DNA of 64,000 bases, taken from NCBI RefSeq assembly GCF_040149665.1, contig NZ_JBEFLP010000004.1, positions 89,799 through 153,798 of the forward strand, in the 5' to 3' direction. Each line of letters starts with the position of its first letter. Within the stretch, counting starts at the first letter, position 1. Below the pieces are notes generated by a model. The model was not told the DNA's origin, ran no database searches, and worked only from the letters and a program-made list of their open reading frames with translations. Position numbers and translations under genes: made by a program. Below, in pieces: positions 1 through 9,372 of this stretch. Origin of the DNA: Sulfitobacter sp. HNIBRBA3233 (GTDB lineage Bacteria > Pseudomonadota > Alphaproteobacteria > Rhodobacterales > Rhodobacteraceae).

Positions 1-875
1 TCCGATCCGTACCACAGCGCCGCGTCCTTGTAGGAAATCTGCGGCCAGTCGGCCGGCGCATCGACAACCTTGCCGCCGCCGAACTCCTCGAACACGCCTG
101 CGATGACGGGCGAGACGGTATCGAACACGTCCTGCTGCTCGACAAAGGACATCTCGAGGTCGAGTTGGTAGAAATCCGTGGGCGACCGATCGGCACGGGG
201 ATCTTCGTCGCGGAAGCACGGCGCGATCTGGAAATACTTGTCAAAGCCCGACACCATCAGCAGCTGCTTGAACTGCTGCGGCGCCTGCGGCAGCGCGTAG
301 AACTTGCCGGGATGCAGGCGCGACGGCACCAGAAAATCGCGCGCGCCTTCGGGCGAGGATGCGGTGATGATCGGCGTCTGGAATTCGCGGAACTCACGGT
401 CCCACATGCGCTTGCGGATCGACGCGACCACGTCGGAGCGCAGCGTCATGTTGCGCTGCATCCGCTCGCGCCGCAGGTCGAGGTAGCGGTAGCGCAGGCG
501 CGTTTCTTCGGGGTATTCCTGATCGCCGAAGACCTGCAACGGCAGATCGCCGTTCACGCGGCCCAGCACTTCGATGCCGCGGGCGTAGACCTCGATCTCG
601 CCGGTGGGCAGCTTTGCGTTCACCAGCTCGGGATCGCGGGCCTTTACGGTACCGTCGATGCGGATGCACCATTCCGAGCGGACCTTTTCGACCTCGGCGA
701 AAACCGGGCTGTCGGGATCGCAGATCACCTGCGTCATTCCGTAGGTATCGCGCAGATCGATGAACAGAACCCCGCCGTGATCGCGCACGCGATGGACCCA
801 GCCCGACAGACGGACGGTATCGCCGACATTGGAGGCATCGAGCGAGGCGCAGGTGTGGGTTCTGTAGGCGTGCAT
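1..875 (-). CDS. aspS: Aspartyl-tRNA synthetase (aspartate-tRNA ligase), 3' part missing at window edge
   Basis: Charges tRNA-Asp (or Asp/Asn in non-discriminating forms) with aspartate in the cytoplasm. The minus strand reads from an ATG at 875 without a stop to base 1, giving the first 291 codons. The N-terminus ([12 protein letters not shown]) leads into an OB-fold anticodon-binding domain ([11 protein letters not shown], residues about 22-32, then FIDLRD). Further on, class II synthetase features appear (RYRYLDLRR, then [13 protein letters not shown], then [10 protein letters not shown] of motif 2). The start has an AAAGGGA ribosome binding site six bases upstream. About half of the usual ~590 residues are present; the rest lies to the left of the window. 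gap lies 130 bases upstream on the same strand. Confidence 0.97.
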   Translation of the reverse strand, partial: MHAYRTHTCASLDASNVGDTVRLSGWVHRVRDHGGVLFIDLRDTYGMTQVICDPDSPVFAEVEKVRSEWCIRIDGTVKARDPELVNAKLPTGEIEVYARGIEVLGRVNGDLPLQVFGDQEYPEETRLRYRYLDLRRERMQRNMTLRSDVVASIRKRMWDREFREFQTPIITASSPEGARDFLVPSRLHPGKFYALPQAPQQFKQLLMVSGFDKYFQIAPCFRDEDPRADRSPTDFYQLDLEMSFVEQQDVFDTVSPVIAGVFEEFGGGKVVDAPADWPQISYKDAALWYGS

Positions 876-966
876 GGCGGTCCCTTTCATTGGGCGAATA
901 TCGCGCGCAGCTACACCGCGCGCGGGCCTTGAAGTCAAGGGGACAGGGCAGGATTTGGTCGCCCTT

Positions 967-983
967 GGCGCTGGATCAGCGCC
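967..983 (-). terminator. Short hairpin downstream of gap, possible weak terminator
   Basis: A perfect 7-bp inverted repeat with a 3-base loop (GGCGCTG-GAT-CAGCGCC) sits 23 bases after the gap stop codon. It lacks a clear T-run on either strand, so factor-independent termination is uncertain. It could mark the gap/aspS boundary or be incidental in GC-rich DNA. Confidence 0.25.
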
Positions 984-1005
984 CCGGGGCCGGTAAAAGC
1001 CGTTT

Positions 1006-2007
1006 CTAGATCAGCCGCCCCATGGCAACGGCTGTGTCAATCATCCGGTTGGAAAAGCCCCATTCGTTGTCGTACCAGCTGAGGATGCGGACCATGTTTC
1101 CCTCCAGCACGCGGGTCTGGTCGAGGTGGAAGACCGACGAATGCGGATCGTGGTTGAAATCGGAGCTGACCAGCGGTTCGTCCGTATATCCCAGCACGCC
1201 CCGCATCGGCCCGTCCGCCGCCGCGATGATCGCCGCGTTGATTTCCTCCACCGTCGTGTCGCGCGCGGCCTCGAATGTCAGGTCTACCGCCGACACATTG
1301 GGCGTCGGCACGCGGATCGCCACCCCGTCGAGCTTGCCCGCAAGCTCCGGCAGGACCAGCCCCACGGCCTTTGCCGCCCCTGTCGAGGTCGGGATCATCG
1401 ACAGCGCAGCCGCCCGGGCGCGGTAGAGATCCTTGTGCATGGTATCGAGCACGGGCTGATCGCCGGTATAGCTGTGGACGGTGGTCATGAAGCCCTTGTT
1501 GATCCCCACCGCCGCGTTCAGTACCTGCGCCACCGGCGCCAGGCAGTTCGTCGTGCAGGACGCGCAGGAAACGATGATATCCTCGCCGGTCAGGGACGCG
1601 TGGTTCACCCCGTAGACAACCGTCCTGTCCACCCCATCGCCGGGGGCGGAAATCAGCACCCGGGACGCCCCGTTATCAAGGTGCGCCTGACAGTCCTCGG
1701 CAGAGCGGAACACCCCGGTGCATTCCAGCACGACGTCCACGTCCTGCCATGGCAGGTCCGCGGGATTGCGCAGCGATGTGACAGCGATCGGCCCCCGCCC
1801 CGCGTCGATGGTATCTCCCGAAACGGTGATCTTTCCGGGAAAGCGGCCATGGACGCTGTCGTAGCGCAGAAGATGGGCGTTGGTCTTGATCGGTGCGAGA
1901 TCGTTGATCGCGATGACTTCGATATCCTCGCGATCGTACTCGTAAATCGCGCGCAATATGTTGCGCCCGATGCGTCCAAATCCGTTAATGGCTACCTTGA
2001 TGGTCAT
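1006..2007 (-). CDS. gap: Glyceraldehyde-3-phosphate dehydrogenase, type I
   Basis: Cytoplasmic enzyme of glycolysis/gluconeogenesis that converts glyceraldehyde 3-phosphate with NAD(P) and phosphate to 1,3-bisphosphoglycerate. The 333-residue protein has full family length. The Rossmann motif GFGRIGR is at residues 9-15, and the catalytic segment SCASCTTNC places the nucleophile at Cys151. The C-terminal [12 protein letters not shown] motif is intact. It stands as a single gene between the ompA-like gene and aspS, all on the minus strand. Many Rhodobacterales have several gap paralogues, so the physiological direction cannot be told from sequence. Confidence 0.97.
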   Translation of the reverse strand: MTIKVAINGFGRIGRNILRAIYEYDREDIEVIAINDLAPIKTNAHLLRYDSVHGRFPGKITVSGDTIDAGRGPIAVTSLRNPADLPWQDVDVVLECTGVFRSAEDCQAHLDNGASRVLISAPGDGVDRTVVYGVNHASLTGEDIIVSCASCTTNCLAPVAQVLNAAVGINKGFMTTVHSYTGDQPVLDTMHKDLYRARAAALSMIPTSTGAAKAVGLVLPELAGKLDGVAIRVPTPNVSAVDLTFEAARDTTVEEINAAIIAAADGPMRGVLGYTDEPLVSSDFNHDPHSSVFHLDQTRVLEGNMVRILSWYDNEWGFSNRMIDTAVAMGRLI

Positions 2008-2103
2008 ACTGCGCTCCCTTCAGTCCGGTCTGCGCGGAGCCTAGACAGTTAGCGCTAACATATCAAGGCGGCGATTACGGCATCGCTGGCACGGCGATTT
2101 CGA

Positions 2104-2739
2104 CTAGCTGAGGGCCTGGAATTCGACGCGGCGATTTTCGTCCGCGCGGCTGTCGGCCTGATTGGCCGGGAATCGTTCGCCCATGCCGATGGTTTGCAAA
2201 CGTTCCGGCGCGATGCCGCAGCTTTCTGTCAGGTGGCGCGCGACCTCTTCGGCGCGCAGGGTCGACAGCCGTTCGTTGTATTCGGCCGAGCCCGATGTAT
2301 CGGTGTGGCCGACGATCCGCACAAGGTTGATATCCGTCTGCTGGAGCACCTGGCACATCTTCGCAAGCTTGGGTTTCTCAGCCTCGGAAAGGGCAGCGGA
2401 ATCAAAGCCGAAGGTGATGCGCAGGTTGACCTGAAGTTCCGGATCAAGCTGGCCGAAAACCACAGGCTGCGCCACCAGCGGCTTGTTGGGGTCAGTGGTA
2501 TTCTGCGCGGCGTCGGCCGTGACGGTTGCCGCCGTTTGCGGCGCCGCAGAGGCATCATCGACGGTCACCAGTTTCAGCCCGCGCGTGGCCCCCAGCGGAT
2601 TTGCATTGGCTTCGCTGAATGCTTCTTTCTGGCGCTCGAAAAGCGCTGCAAGCTCTTCGACCGAAAGGTCTTCCTGAGCGGCGAGAGGGGAGGCGAGAAA
2701 GCCGAGAGCGGCTATCGCAGCGGGTATGGCAAAGCGCAT
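2104..2739 (-). CDS. Periplasmic OmpA-family (peptidoglycan-binding) protein
   Basis: A 211-residue protein with a clear Sec signal peptide (residues 1-21, ending LAAQ). A low-complexity region follows, then a C-terminal OmpA-like domain from about residue 105 to the end, with the hallmark segments VGHTDTSGSAEYN, LSTLRAEEVARHL and ADENRRVEF. No lipobox is visible, so the mature protein is probably soluble in the periplasm and holds peptidoglycan through its OmpA domain. It is divergent from the T6SS phosphatase gene across 156 bases. Association with the T6SS is possible, but TssL here already carries its own OmpA domain, so this may be a general envelope protein. Confidence 0.85.
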   Translation of the reverse strand: MRFAIPAAIAALGFLASPLAAQEDLSVEELAALFERQKEAFSEANANPLGATRGLKLVTVDDASAAPQTAATVTADAAQNTTDPNKPLVAQPVVFGQLDPELQVNLRITFGFDSAALSEAEKPKLAKMCQVLQQTDINLVRIVGHTDTSGSAEYNERLSTLRAEEVARHLTESCGIAPERLQTIGMGERFPANQADSRADENRRVEFQALS

Positions 2740-2766
2740 GGATCTGGACCTGTCGTAAAAAAGAAT

Positions 2767-2794
2767 TTGATATGAACGAGGGCTAGGGTATCAT
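2767..2794 (+). promoter_or_regulatory. Candidate sigma-70-type promoter for the right-going T6SS block
   Basis: TTGATA (2767-2772) and TATCAT (2789-2794) are separated by 16 bases. Each differs from the consensus hexamer at one position. The site lies in the AT-rich divergent gap and would give a leader of about 95 bases before the GTG start at 2896. This is seen by eye only. Confidence 0.4.
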
Positions 2795-2895
2795 CAAAAT
2801 CGTTTCAAAGCAGCTATTTTTTGAGTTTTCCTATGCATAATTTCCCCGATTCCGGTCCGTTCGGACCGGCTCCGGCCTGATCGGCGGCGGTCGCG

Positions 2896-3648
2896 GTGTC
2901 CGCCCCCATAACCCGCATTCCTCCGCTGCTGCCCGTAGCCGCGCCGCGGCTATACGGGGCGGGTCTGACCCACACGGGCCTCGTGCGCGAACGTAACGAA
3001 GACGCGATCCTGACCGATCCGTCCGGCGTCCTGTGGGCGGTCGCGGACGGGATGGGCGGCTACGGGCACGGCGACGTGGCGTCGGATATCGTGATCGAAA
3101 GACTGAGCGAGATCACCGATGCGGCGCTGGCCCCGCAAGCCCTGCGTGCGCAGTTGCACAGTGCCAATGCCGACATTCTGGCCCAGACGCGTGGATCGGG
3201 GCAGATGGGCGCCACGGTGGTTGCCATGCTGGTGCAGAATTCCGCGGCAACCATTGTCTGGGCAGGCGATTGCCGCGCCTACCTGTTGCGTGGGCGGTCG
3301 CTGCGCCTGCTGACCCGCGACCACACGGTCGTTCAGGACATGGTCGACGAGGGTCTTTTGGGCGACAGCGACCGCGAGAGCCACCCAGAACGCCACATCG
3401 TCACCCGCGCGGTCGGGGTAGAGCCGGAGCTCGATATCGACGCCACGGTCGTGCCGCTGGTGAATGGCGACAGGTTGCTTTTGTGCAGTGACGGGCTGAC
3501 CGCCTGCCTTGGCGATCAGGATATCGCAGAACATATGAGGGATGCGGCGACACCCGAGAAAATGTGCGATGCGCTTGTGATCGCGGCCCTCGAATTCGGG
3601 GCGCCCGACAATGTATCGGTCGTTTCGGTCTTCGCGGCGGAGGCCTGA
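2896..3648 (+). CDS. pppA: PP2C-family protein phosphatase of the T6SS (PppA-type)
   Basis: Likely removes phosphate from threonine on T6SS control proteins, opposing the transmembrane kinase at 37028-39133. The 250-residue protein starts with GTG and shows the PP2C motifs in order: GLVRERNEDA (about residues 30-39), VADGMGGYGHGD (metal-binding Asp), CSDGLT and the final PDNVSVVSV. It has no signal peptide or membrane segment, so it is cytoplasmic. It is followed after two bases by the M15 peptidase gene and leads the operon ending in vgrG. In the Pseudomonas Hcp1 system, PppA acts with PpkA, Fha1 and TagF; all four counterparts occur in this window. Confidence 0.9.
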   Translation: MSAPITRIPPLLPVAAPRLYGAGLTHTGLVRERNEDAILTDPSGVLWAVADGMGGYGHGDVASDIVIERLSEITDAALAPQALRAQLHSANADILAQTRGSGQMGATVVAMLVQNSAATIVWAGDCRAYLLRGRSLRLLTRDHTVVQDMVDEGLLGDSDRESHPERHIVTRAVGVEPELDIDATVVPLVNGDRLLLCSDGLTACLGDQDIAEHMRDAATPEKMCDALVIAALEFGAPDNVSVVSVFAAEA

Positions 3649-3650
3649 GC

Positions 3651-4517
3651 ATGCGGGAAGGTACGCTGATCGGTCCCATCATCATCGCCATCGGCCTCGT
3701 GCTCGCCGCGATCTGCCTTGCCGTTGTGGGCGCTCTGTTGCAAACGGCGGACAGCAGCGTGCAACTGCGGCTGGAGCGTACGGAAGCCGACAGCGCGCGG
3801 CTGCGCGGCGAGATCGAAACCCTGCGCTCGGAATTGCGTGACGCCGAAGACCAGCTGAAAAAGCTGGCCGAGGAGGTGGCGCTGGGTGTCGGCGCCGCCC
3901 CCATGCCGCAGGGCGGCGGGGACCTGACGGTTGTCCCGCCCACAGACTTGCCGGACGAGGAGCACGGCGGCACCGAAGCGATGACCGAGGTGATGAAACT
4001 GGCCAAGGCACGGTTCAACCAAGGCATCACACAGCCGCGCAACAGCGTCATGCTGGACGTGCTCGGTGCACCCCGCACATCGAAAACCGTGGATTGCAGC
4101 GGTGTAACCCAGCCCAAGCTGAAATCCCTGCTGGAGACCCGTCAGGTCGGGCCGATCCGCGTGACGATGCTGAAACCCGCGCTGGAGAGCCTCGAACGCA
4201 TCGTCGCGCGCCTGAAAGAAAGCGAGCCGGACATCCACGATGCGCTCGGCACGGCGGGGGCGCTGTGCGCGCGGCTGATCCGCGGCTCCAGTTCCTCGTG
4301 GTCGAACCATTCGTGGGGCACGGCGATCGACGTGAAGCTTCAGGGGCGGCTCGACGGGTTCGGGGATGGCGGCACGCAGTTCGGCCTTTTGCTGCTGGCC
4401 GAACTCTTCAACGAAGAAGGGTGGTACTGGGGCGCGACCTATAACCGCGAAGATTCGATGCATTTCGAAGTGGGGGTAGAGACGCTGCGCAAATGGCAGG
4501 CCGAGGGCAAGCTGTAG
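3651..4517 (+). CDS. Membrane-anchored M15-family peptidoglycan peptidase (TagX-like candidate)
   Basis: Probably cuts peptidoglycan peptide stems in the periplasm. The 288-residue protein has one N-terminal membrane helix (about residues 6-29), a coiled coil (about 34-75), a Pro/Gly-rich linker and a C-terminal M15 catalytic domain. Zinc ligands read as His220 and Asp227 (SNHSWGTAID) and His271 (DSMHFE), with Asp268 as the likely general base. I place the start at ATG 3651, two bases after the phosphatase stop; an in-frame extension to 3564 lies wholly inside the phosphatase gene. Acinetobacter TagX, an M15 enzyme needed for T6SS, is the closest known role. Whether this protein does the same is inference from position and fold. 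Confidence 0.8.
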   Translation: MREGTLIGPIIIAIGLVLAAICLAVVGALLQTADSSVQLRLERTEADSARLRGEIETLRSELRDAEDQLKKLAEEVALGVGAAPMPQGGGDLTVVPPTDLPDEEHGGTEAMTEVMKLAKARFNQGITQPRNSVMLDVLGAPRTSKTVDCSGVTQPKLKSLLETRQVGPIRVTMLKPALESLERIVARLKESEPDIHDALGTAGALCARLIRGSSSSWSNHSWGTAIDVKLQGRLDGFGDGGTQFGLLLLAELFNEEGWYWGATYNREDSMHFEVGVETLRKWQAEGKL

Positions 4518-4520
4518 CCG

Positions 4521-6953
4521 ATGGCAGCCCCTGCCGCCTCCGCGCTGGATCGTGCCGCAGGTCCCGTTCTGGCCTTTGTCGACGATCTGGAACGGCAGGC
4601 GCGCGCGGGTGCCGCGGAACTGGTGGACCGCGCCGAGGCTGAACTGCGCCGCTTCGAAAGCGATGCCGCGCGCGCCGGTGTCGCCCGCAACGCGATCAAA
4701 CCCGCCCGCTATGCGCTGGCGATGCTGATGGATACCCGCGCGCGCGGCCTGCCCGATCTGTCCCTGAGCAGGTGGTCTGTTCTGGCCCAGCGCCAGCTTT
4801 TCGAAGGCCACGACATGCCCGTGGCCCGCATCCGCGAATTCCACGCGACGGCGGCGCGGCAGGGCCCCGAATACGTCGATCTCGAACGGTTTCTCGGCGA
4901 GGTTCTTGCGCGGGCCGAGGCCGGGCGCAACGCCCACCGCCGGATCGAGGGGGCGAACTGGAGCCTCAGGATCGCGCTTTATCTTCTGGTGCTGGTTGCG
5001 GGTCTCGCCGGCTATGCAGGATGGCTCGAACACAGGTTTCACGCGCGCCTGATCTCGGCCTTCGACGCCGAGGCGCTGAACATCGGGCTTGACCGGGCGC
5101 AGGAAGGGCCGGCGCTGGTGCAGCGGCTGGACGAGATGCGCGATGCCGTCGACCGTGTCGCGCGCACCGCTGCCGAAGCGCCGCTGCGCGGGCAGTTGCG
5201 GCTGCCGTTCGGCGACGGGCTGGCCCACGCCGAAGCGATCTATGACGCCGCCATCGCCCGCCATGCCCCGACCGCAATCGCCAGTGCAATCGAGGACGTG
5301 CTCGCCACCGAAGGGGACGGCCTCATTCTCTACGATGCGCTTCGCGCCTGGTCGGTTCTGACCGGCGCCGAAGACTGGAGCCCGGCCTACCTGCAAGGCT
5401 GGATCGAGGACAACGGCGCGCGTGTCGGTCTGGCAGGTCTGGGACCACACGCCGCACGCCTCGACGGGCCGCGCCCCGCGATCACCGCACAGGACACCTT
5501 GGTGATGGATCAGGCCCGCAGCTTTGCCGCCGAAGTGCCGGAGCCCGCGCGCGCGTGGCTCGAACTGCTGAGGTCGGAGAGAATGCGCGCGCTGCCTGCG
5601 TGGCACCCGACGCAAGAGGTCACCGCGCTGGAAACGGTGGTTCTGCGCCGCTCGGGCAAGCCGATCGAGACGCCTGTACCGGGCCTTTTCACGGCGGATG
5701 GCTGGGTAGAGGCGCGCGATTTCGCCGTGGGCGGCGCGGTTCAGAAAGCGCGGGATGTGGCGCCGAAAATCGTCGGACGTGCCCTGCCTGCGGAAAACGG
5801 ATCCCCCGATCTGTTGATGGACAGATTGCACGTCGAAACGCTGGAGCGGTGGAAGACGTGGCTTGCCGATCTCAGAGTACGGCCCTTCGCACAACGCGAG
5901 ACGGCGATCATCGTCTCGGGCGCATTGGCCCAGCCCGAAAACCCGCTCACCGCGCTGTTGCGGGCGGTCTGGGTCCAGTCCGGCGGCGCGGACCGGGGCC
6001 GCACCCATGCACAGCAATTGATGCTGGCGCGCGAATTCGGTGCGATGATCCAGTATGTCGAACAGGGCCGGATGACCGAAATCTCGCGCCTGTTTTCGCA
6101 ACTCAACGTGGCGCTGGGGGCCATAGATATCGACGCGGGCCGTGGCACCCGCCGCCTGATGAGCATTCAGGACCGCGCCCGCTCTATCGCGGCACTGAAA
6201 AGCGCACCCCGTATCGTGGTGCAGATCGCCGAAGACGTGCTGGCGCAATCCGCCCTGCCCGAGCAGGGCCAATCCGCCAACCCGCTGACCCGTGGCTGGC
6301 AAAGCCAGGTCTACCCGCTGTGCCGCGAGACGCTGGCGCGCTATCCCTTCGCCGACACCCAGGATGCGTCGATGGCCGATGTTACCGCGCTGCTGGGACC
6401 GACCGGCGCGCTCAGCACCTTTGTCCGCCAGAGCGCCGCGCCCTTTCTCGAAACGGCAGAGAGCCCGTGGCGCTGGAAACCAGAGGCCCGTTTTGCGGGT
6501 GTGACCCCCGAAAGCGCCGCGTTTCTGGAACGCGCGATGCAAGTGGCCGAAGGCCTGTTCGCGCCCGATGGCCAGATGCGGTTTGATCTGACGCTGGCGG
6601 CGCTGGCCGAACGGGGCCAGACAATGGTGGCCATCGGCGGCAGCGCGCAGGCCGTTCGCGCAACGGGTGCGCCCGCGGCGCTGGTCTGGCCCGGACCGCA
6701 GCCGCAGATCGGCGTCGAGGTCAGCTTTCGCGAGGCCGCGGATGCTGAGCGCATCCTGCACAGCGGCCCATGGGGTCTGATGCGGCTGATCGACGGTCTG
6801 CGCCTGCGCCAGCGCGACGACGGCCAGCGGATGCTGCTGGACCTGCGCAGCAACGCCGGCCGCGTGTTTCTCGAGATGGAATTCGCCACGCCCCTCAACC
6901 CCGTGTCGGTGCGCAGCGCCATGCGGGGCCTCGCCTGCCCGCCCAGCCTGTGA
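4521..6953 (+). CDS. DotU-IcmF hybrid protein without a GTPase domain
   Basis: An 810-residue protein that looks like a fusion of shortened TssL and TssM parts. Residues about 10-140 resemble the cytoplasmic DotU/TssL helical domain (compare residues 50-175 of TssL at 13397-14737). One membrane helix follows at about 151-168. The rest is the periplasmic IcmF region and ends like TssM of this window: both have YPLC/LPFC...RYPF, then SPWRWKP / RPWRWRA, then a WPGP segment and WGLMRLIDG / WAILRLIRKG. No Walker A motif or large cytoplasmic nucleotide-binding domain is present. It starts three bases after the M15 gene and lies in the operon with vgrG. It may serve as an alternative or accessory membrane-complex subunit; that role is inferred. 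Confidence 0.75.
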   Translation: MAAPAASALDRAAGPVLAFVDDLERQARAGAAELVDRAEAELRRFESDAARAGVARNAIKPARYALAMLMDTRARGLPDLSLSRWSVLAQRQLFEGHDMPVARIREFHATAARQGPEYVDLERFLGEVLARAEAGRNAHRRIEGANWSLRIALYLLVLVAGLAGYAGWLEHRFHARLISAFDAEALNIGLDRAQEGPALVQRLDEMRDAVDRVARTAAEAPLRGQLRLPFGDGLAHAEAIYDAAIARHAPTAIASAIEDVLATEGDGLILYDALRAWSVLTGAEDWSPAYLQGWIEDNGARVGLAGLGPHAARLDGPRPAITAQDTLVMDQARSFAAEVPEPARAWLELLRSERMRALPAWHPTQEVTALETVVLRRSGKPIETPVPGLFTADGWVEARDFAVGGAVQKARDVAPKIVGRALPAENGSPDLLMDRLHVETLERWKTWLADLRVRPFAQRETAIIVSGALAQPENPLTALLRAVWVQSGGADRGRTHAQQLMLAREFGAMIQYVEQGRMTEISRLFSQLNVALGAIDIDAGRGTRRLMSIQDRARSIAALKSAPRIVVQIAEDVLAQSALPEQGQSANPLTRGWQSQVYPLCRETLARYPFADTQDASMADVTALLGPTGALSTFVRQSAAPFLETAESPWRWKPEARFAGVTPESAAFLERAMQVAEGLFAPDGQMRFDLTLAALAERGQTMVAIGGSAQAVRATGAPAALVWPGPQPQIGVEVSFREAADAERILHSGPWGLMRLIDGLRLRQRDDGQRMLLDLRSNAGRVFLEMEFATPLNPVSVRSAMRGLACPPSL

Positions 6954-7053
6954 GGTATTTTTCGCCCCACCTGCCCAGATTTCCTGTATAGTTTTCGTGT
7001 TTGTATCAAATCCTTTTTATCGACTCGCGCTCTGACCGAAGGAGCAGACCCAT

Positions 7054-9372
7054 ATGGAACCCCGCATTGCAACTTTGTTTACGCCTTTACAACAGCTGTC
7101 AGGCCCCGACGGCAGCCCGATGGACGCGCTGCTGTTTGCGCATCTCACCGGGAGCGACTGCGTCAGCCGCTGTTTCGAACTGGACGTGCTGGCCGAAAGC
7201 ATAGACCCCAACATTGACGCCGCAGACCTACTGGGAAAGGCGATCACGATCGCCGTCCATCCCGACCCGTCGGCGCCGGAGACCATCCGCAGCTTTCACG
7301 GGATCGTGGACAGGTTCGTTTTCGAAGGAAACGATGACGACGATTTCTACCAGTACCGGCTGATCCTGCGTCCGATGCTCTGGCAGCTGTCAAAGCAGAC
7401 CGACAACCGGATTTTCCAGAACATGTCGGTGCCCGACATCATTACCGAAGTGCTCGATGTCAACGGGATCAACGACTACCGTTTCGATCTGAAAGGCAGA
7501 TTCGCTAAGCGCACCTATTGCGTGCAGTTCGGCGAGACGACTCTGGATTTCCTCCAGCGACTGATGGAACACGAAGGCATCCGCTATTTCTTCGAATTTC
7601 AGGAAGAGGCGCATGTTCTGGTCATCGCGGACGGGAATTCTGCCGCACCGGTACGCACCATCCGGTTCGAACCGAACGATCTGCAATCGACTGTCGGCGA
7701 GGGGGTGATGTCGCGACTGACGCGGACCGACAGCGTGGTGACCGCAACGCATACGGTGAACGATTACAATTTCGAAACCCCCTCCGCCGATCTGATCAAC
7801 CGATCGGAGAACGGCGGCAGGCATGCCATCGACGACAAGGAACGCTATACCTATCCCGCCGGTTTCACGGAAAGCGCGGCAGGCGGCGATATTGCCGAAG
7901 TCCGGCTTGATGAAAACAGGTCCCTGCAACAAAGGATCACCGCCCGCTCGAACGCGAGCGACATATGGTCGGGCGAAGTCATCAAACTGATTGAATATCC
8001 GCGCGATGCGGAGAACCAGACATACCTCACGCTTGGTGTCGATTACGACATTCTGGACGGCCAGTATTCGGCCGGAACCGATTTTGACCGCGATGTCGGG
8101 ATCATCACACAGCTGCATCTGTTTCCATTGGACGGTGTGCGGGAATACAGGCCCCCGCGCACGACCCCAAAACCGGTCATGAAAGGCCCGCAGACCGCGC
8201 GCGTTGTCGGTCCTTCGGGCGAAGAAATCTATACGGATGAATACGCGCGGGTGAAGGTACAGTTCTTCTGGGACCGGCTGGGGGACTGGGACGAGGGCTC
8301 GACCTGCTGGATCCGTGTCAGCGCCGCATGGGCCGGTGCGGGCTGGGGGTTCATCCAGATCCCCCGGATCGGTCAGGAGGTGATCGTCGATTTCCTCGAC
8401 GGTGATCCCGACCGCCCGATCATCACCGGACGGGTCTACAACGCGGAACAGATGCCGCCCTACGACCTGCCCGCCAATGCCACGCAATCGGGGTGGAAAT
8501 CCGCAAGCTCCAAGGGCGGCGGCGGCTGGAACGAACTGCGGTTCGAGGATCTGAAAGGCTCCGAGGAGGTCTATTTCCAGGCCGAGAAAGACCACAACGA
8601 GCTGATCAAGAACAACGAGACGCGCCACATCGGGAATGATTTCGCCGAAGAGGTCGTGAACAACGCCAAGCAGGACGTTGGCGTGAACCGCGACGAAACG
8701 GTGGGCAACAACAAGACCACCAGCGTTGGCGTCGACCGCACCGTCGATATCGGCAACAACGATACCGAAACCGTGGGCGTCGACCGTTCGCTGACCGTCG
8801 GCGCGAACGAGACCATCTCGATCGGGGCGAATTCGACAGAAACCATCGGTGTGAACCACAGCCAGACAGTCGGTGCGAACCAGACCATCACGGTCAGCGT
8901 CGCGCGGGTGGACACCGTGGGCGCGGCCGAGACGCGCACGGTGGGCGCGGCCCAGGTCAACTCGATCGGGGCGACCCGCCAGATGACGGTCGGGGCGACC
9001 CAGACCCACGAAATCGGCGCCACCGACACATGGAAGATCGGTGCAGGCCAATCCGTCGAAATAGGCATGGATCAGGCCACCGAGGTCGGGGCGAACCACA
9101 GCCTGAATGTCGCCGAAAGCAGCGCACACGCCATTGGCAAGGATCTGTCCTTCACTGTGGGCGAGAACATGAACGTCGAGGTCGGCAAGGACATCGTCGT
9201 CAAGGCGGTCGACAGCATCACCTTTACCTGCGGCGATGCGAAATTTCAGATGAAGAAGGACGGTACCATCGTTCTGGAAGGCAAGGATCTGACGATCAAG
9301 GGATCGGGCAAGATCAACGTGAAGGCCAGCAGCGACGTCACGATGAAGGGCAGCAAGATCAACATGAACTGA
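7054..9372 (+). CDS. vgrG: T6SS spike protein VgrG (TssI)
   Basis: Forms the trimeric needle tip on the Hcp tube. The 772-residue protein has the gp27-like base (residues about 1-380), the gp5 OB-fold (ARVKVQFFWDR, then WIRVSAAWAGAGWGF) and a long beta-helix of repeated short units (VG-x-N/D-x-T-x-x-IG pattern, about residues 530-700). It ends in a short KGSKINMN tail. No extra effector domain follows, so cargo must be attached separately, for instance through the DUF4150/DUF6484 module at 29022-34111. An AAGGAG ribosome binding site precedes ATG 7054. Its end overlaps the convergent tagF stop region by 14 bases. Confidence 0.96.
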   Translation: MEPRIATLFTPLQQLSGPDGSPMDALLFAHLTGSDCVSRCFELDVLAESIDPNIDAADLLGKAITIAVHPDPSAPETIRSFHGIVDRFVFEGNDDDDFYQYRLILRPMLWQLSKQTDNRIFQNMSVPDIITEVLDVNGINDYRFDLKGRFAKRTYCVQFGETTLDFLQRLMEHEGIRYFFEFQEEAHVLVIADGNSAAPVRTIRFEPNDLQSTVGEGVMSRLTRTDSVVTATHTVNDYNFETPSADLINRSENGGRHAIDDKERYTYPAGFTESAAGGDIAEVRLDENRSLQQRITARSNASDIWSGEVIKLIEYPRDAENQTYLTLGVDYDILDGQYSAGTDFDRDVGIITQLHLFPLDGVREYRPPRTTPKPVMKGPQTARVVGPSGEEIYTDEYARVKVQFFWDRLGDWDEGSTCWIRVSAAWAGAGWGFIQIPRIGQEVIVDFLDGDPDRPIITGRVYNAEQMPPYDLPANATQSGWKSASSKGGGGWNELRFEDLKGSEEVYFQAEKDHNELIKNNETRHIGNDFAEEVVNNAKQDVGVNRDETVGNNKTTSVGVDRTVDIGNNDTETVGVDRSLTVGANETISIGANSTETIGVNHSQTVGANQTITVSVARVDTVGAAETRTVGAAQVNSIGATRQMTVGATQTHEIGATDTWKIGAGQSVEIGMDQATEVGANHSLNVAESSAHAIGKDLSFTVGENMNVEVGKDIVVKAVDSITFTCGDAKFQMKKDGTIVLEGKDLTIKGSGKINVKASSDVTMKGSKINMN

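Noticed and set aside
3516..6761. 1081-codon open frame on the minus strand
   Set aside because: It is antisense to the M15 peptidase and DotU-IcmF genes, has a His/Arg/Gln-rich composition without domain similarity, and arises from high-GC third positions.
7390..9129. 579-codon minus-strand frame opposite vgrG
   Set aside because: It mirrors the regular VgrG beta-helix repeats, giving a false repetitive protein.
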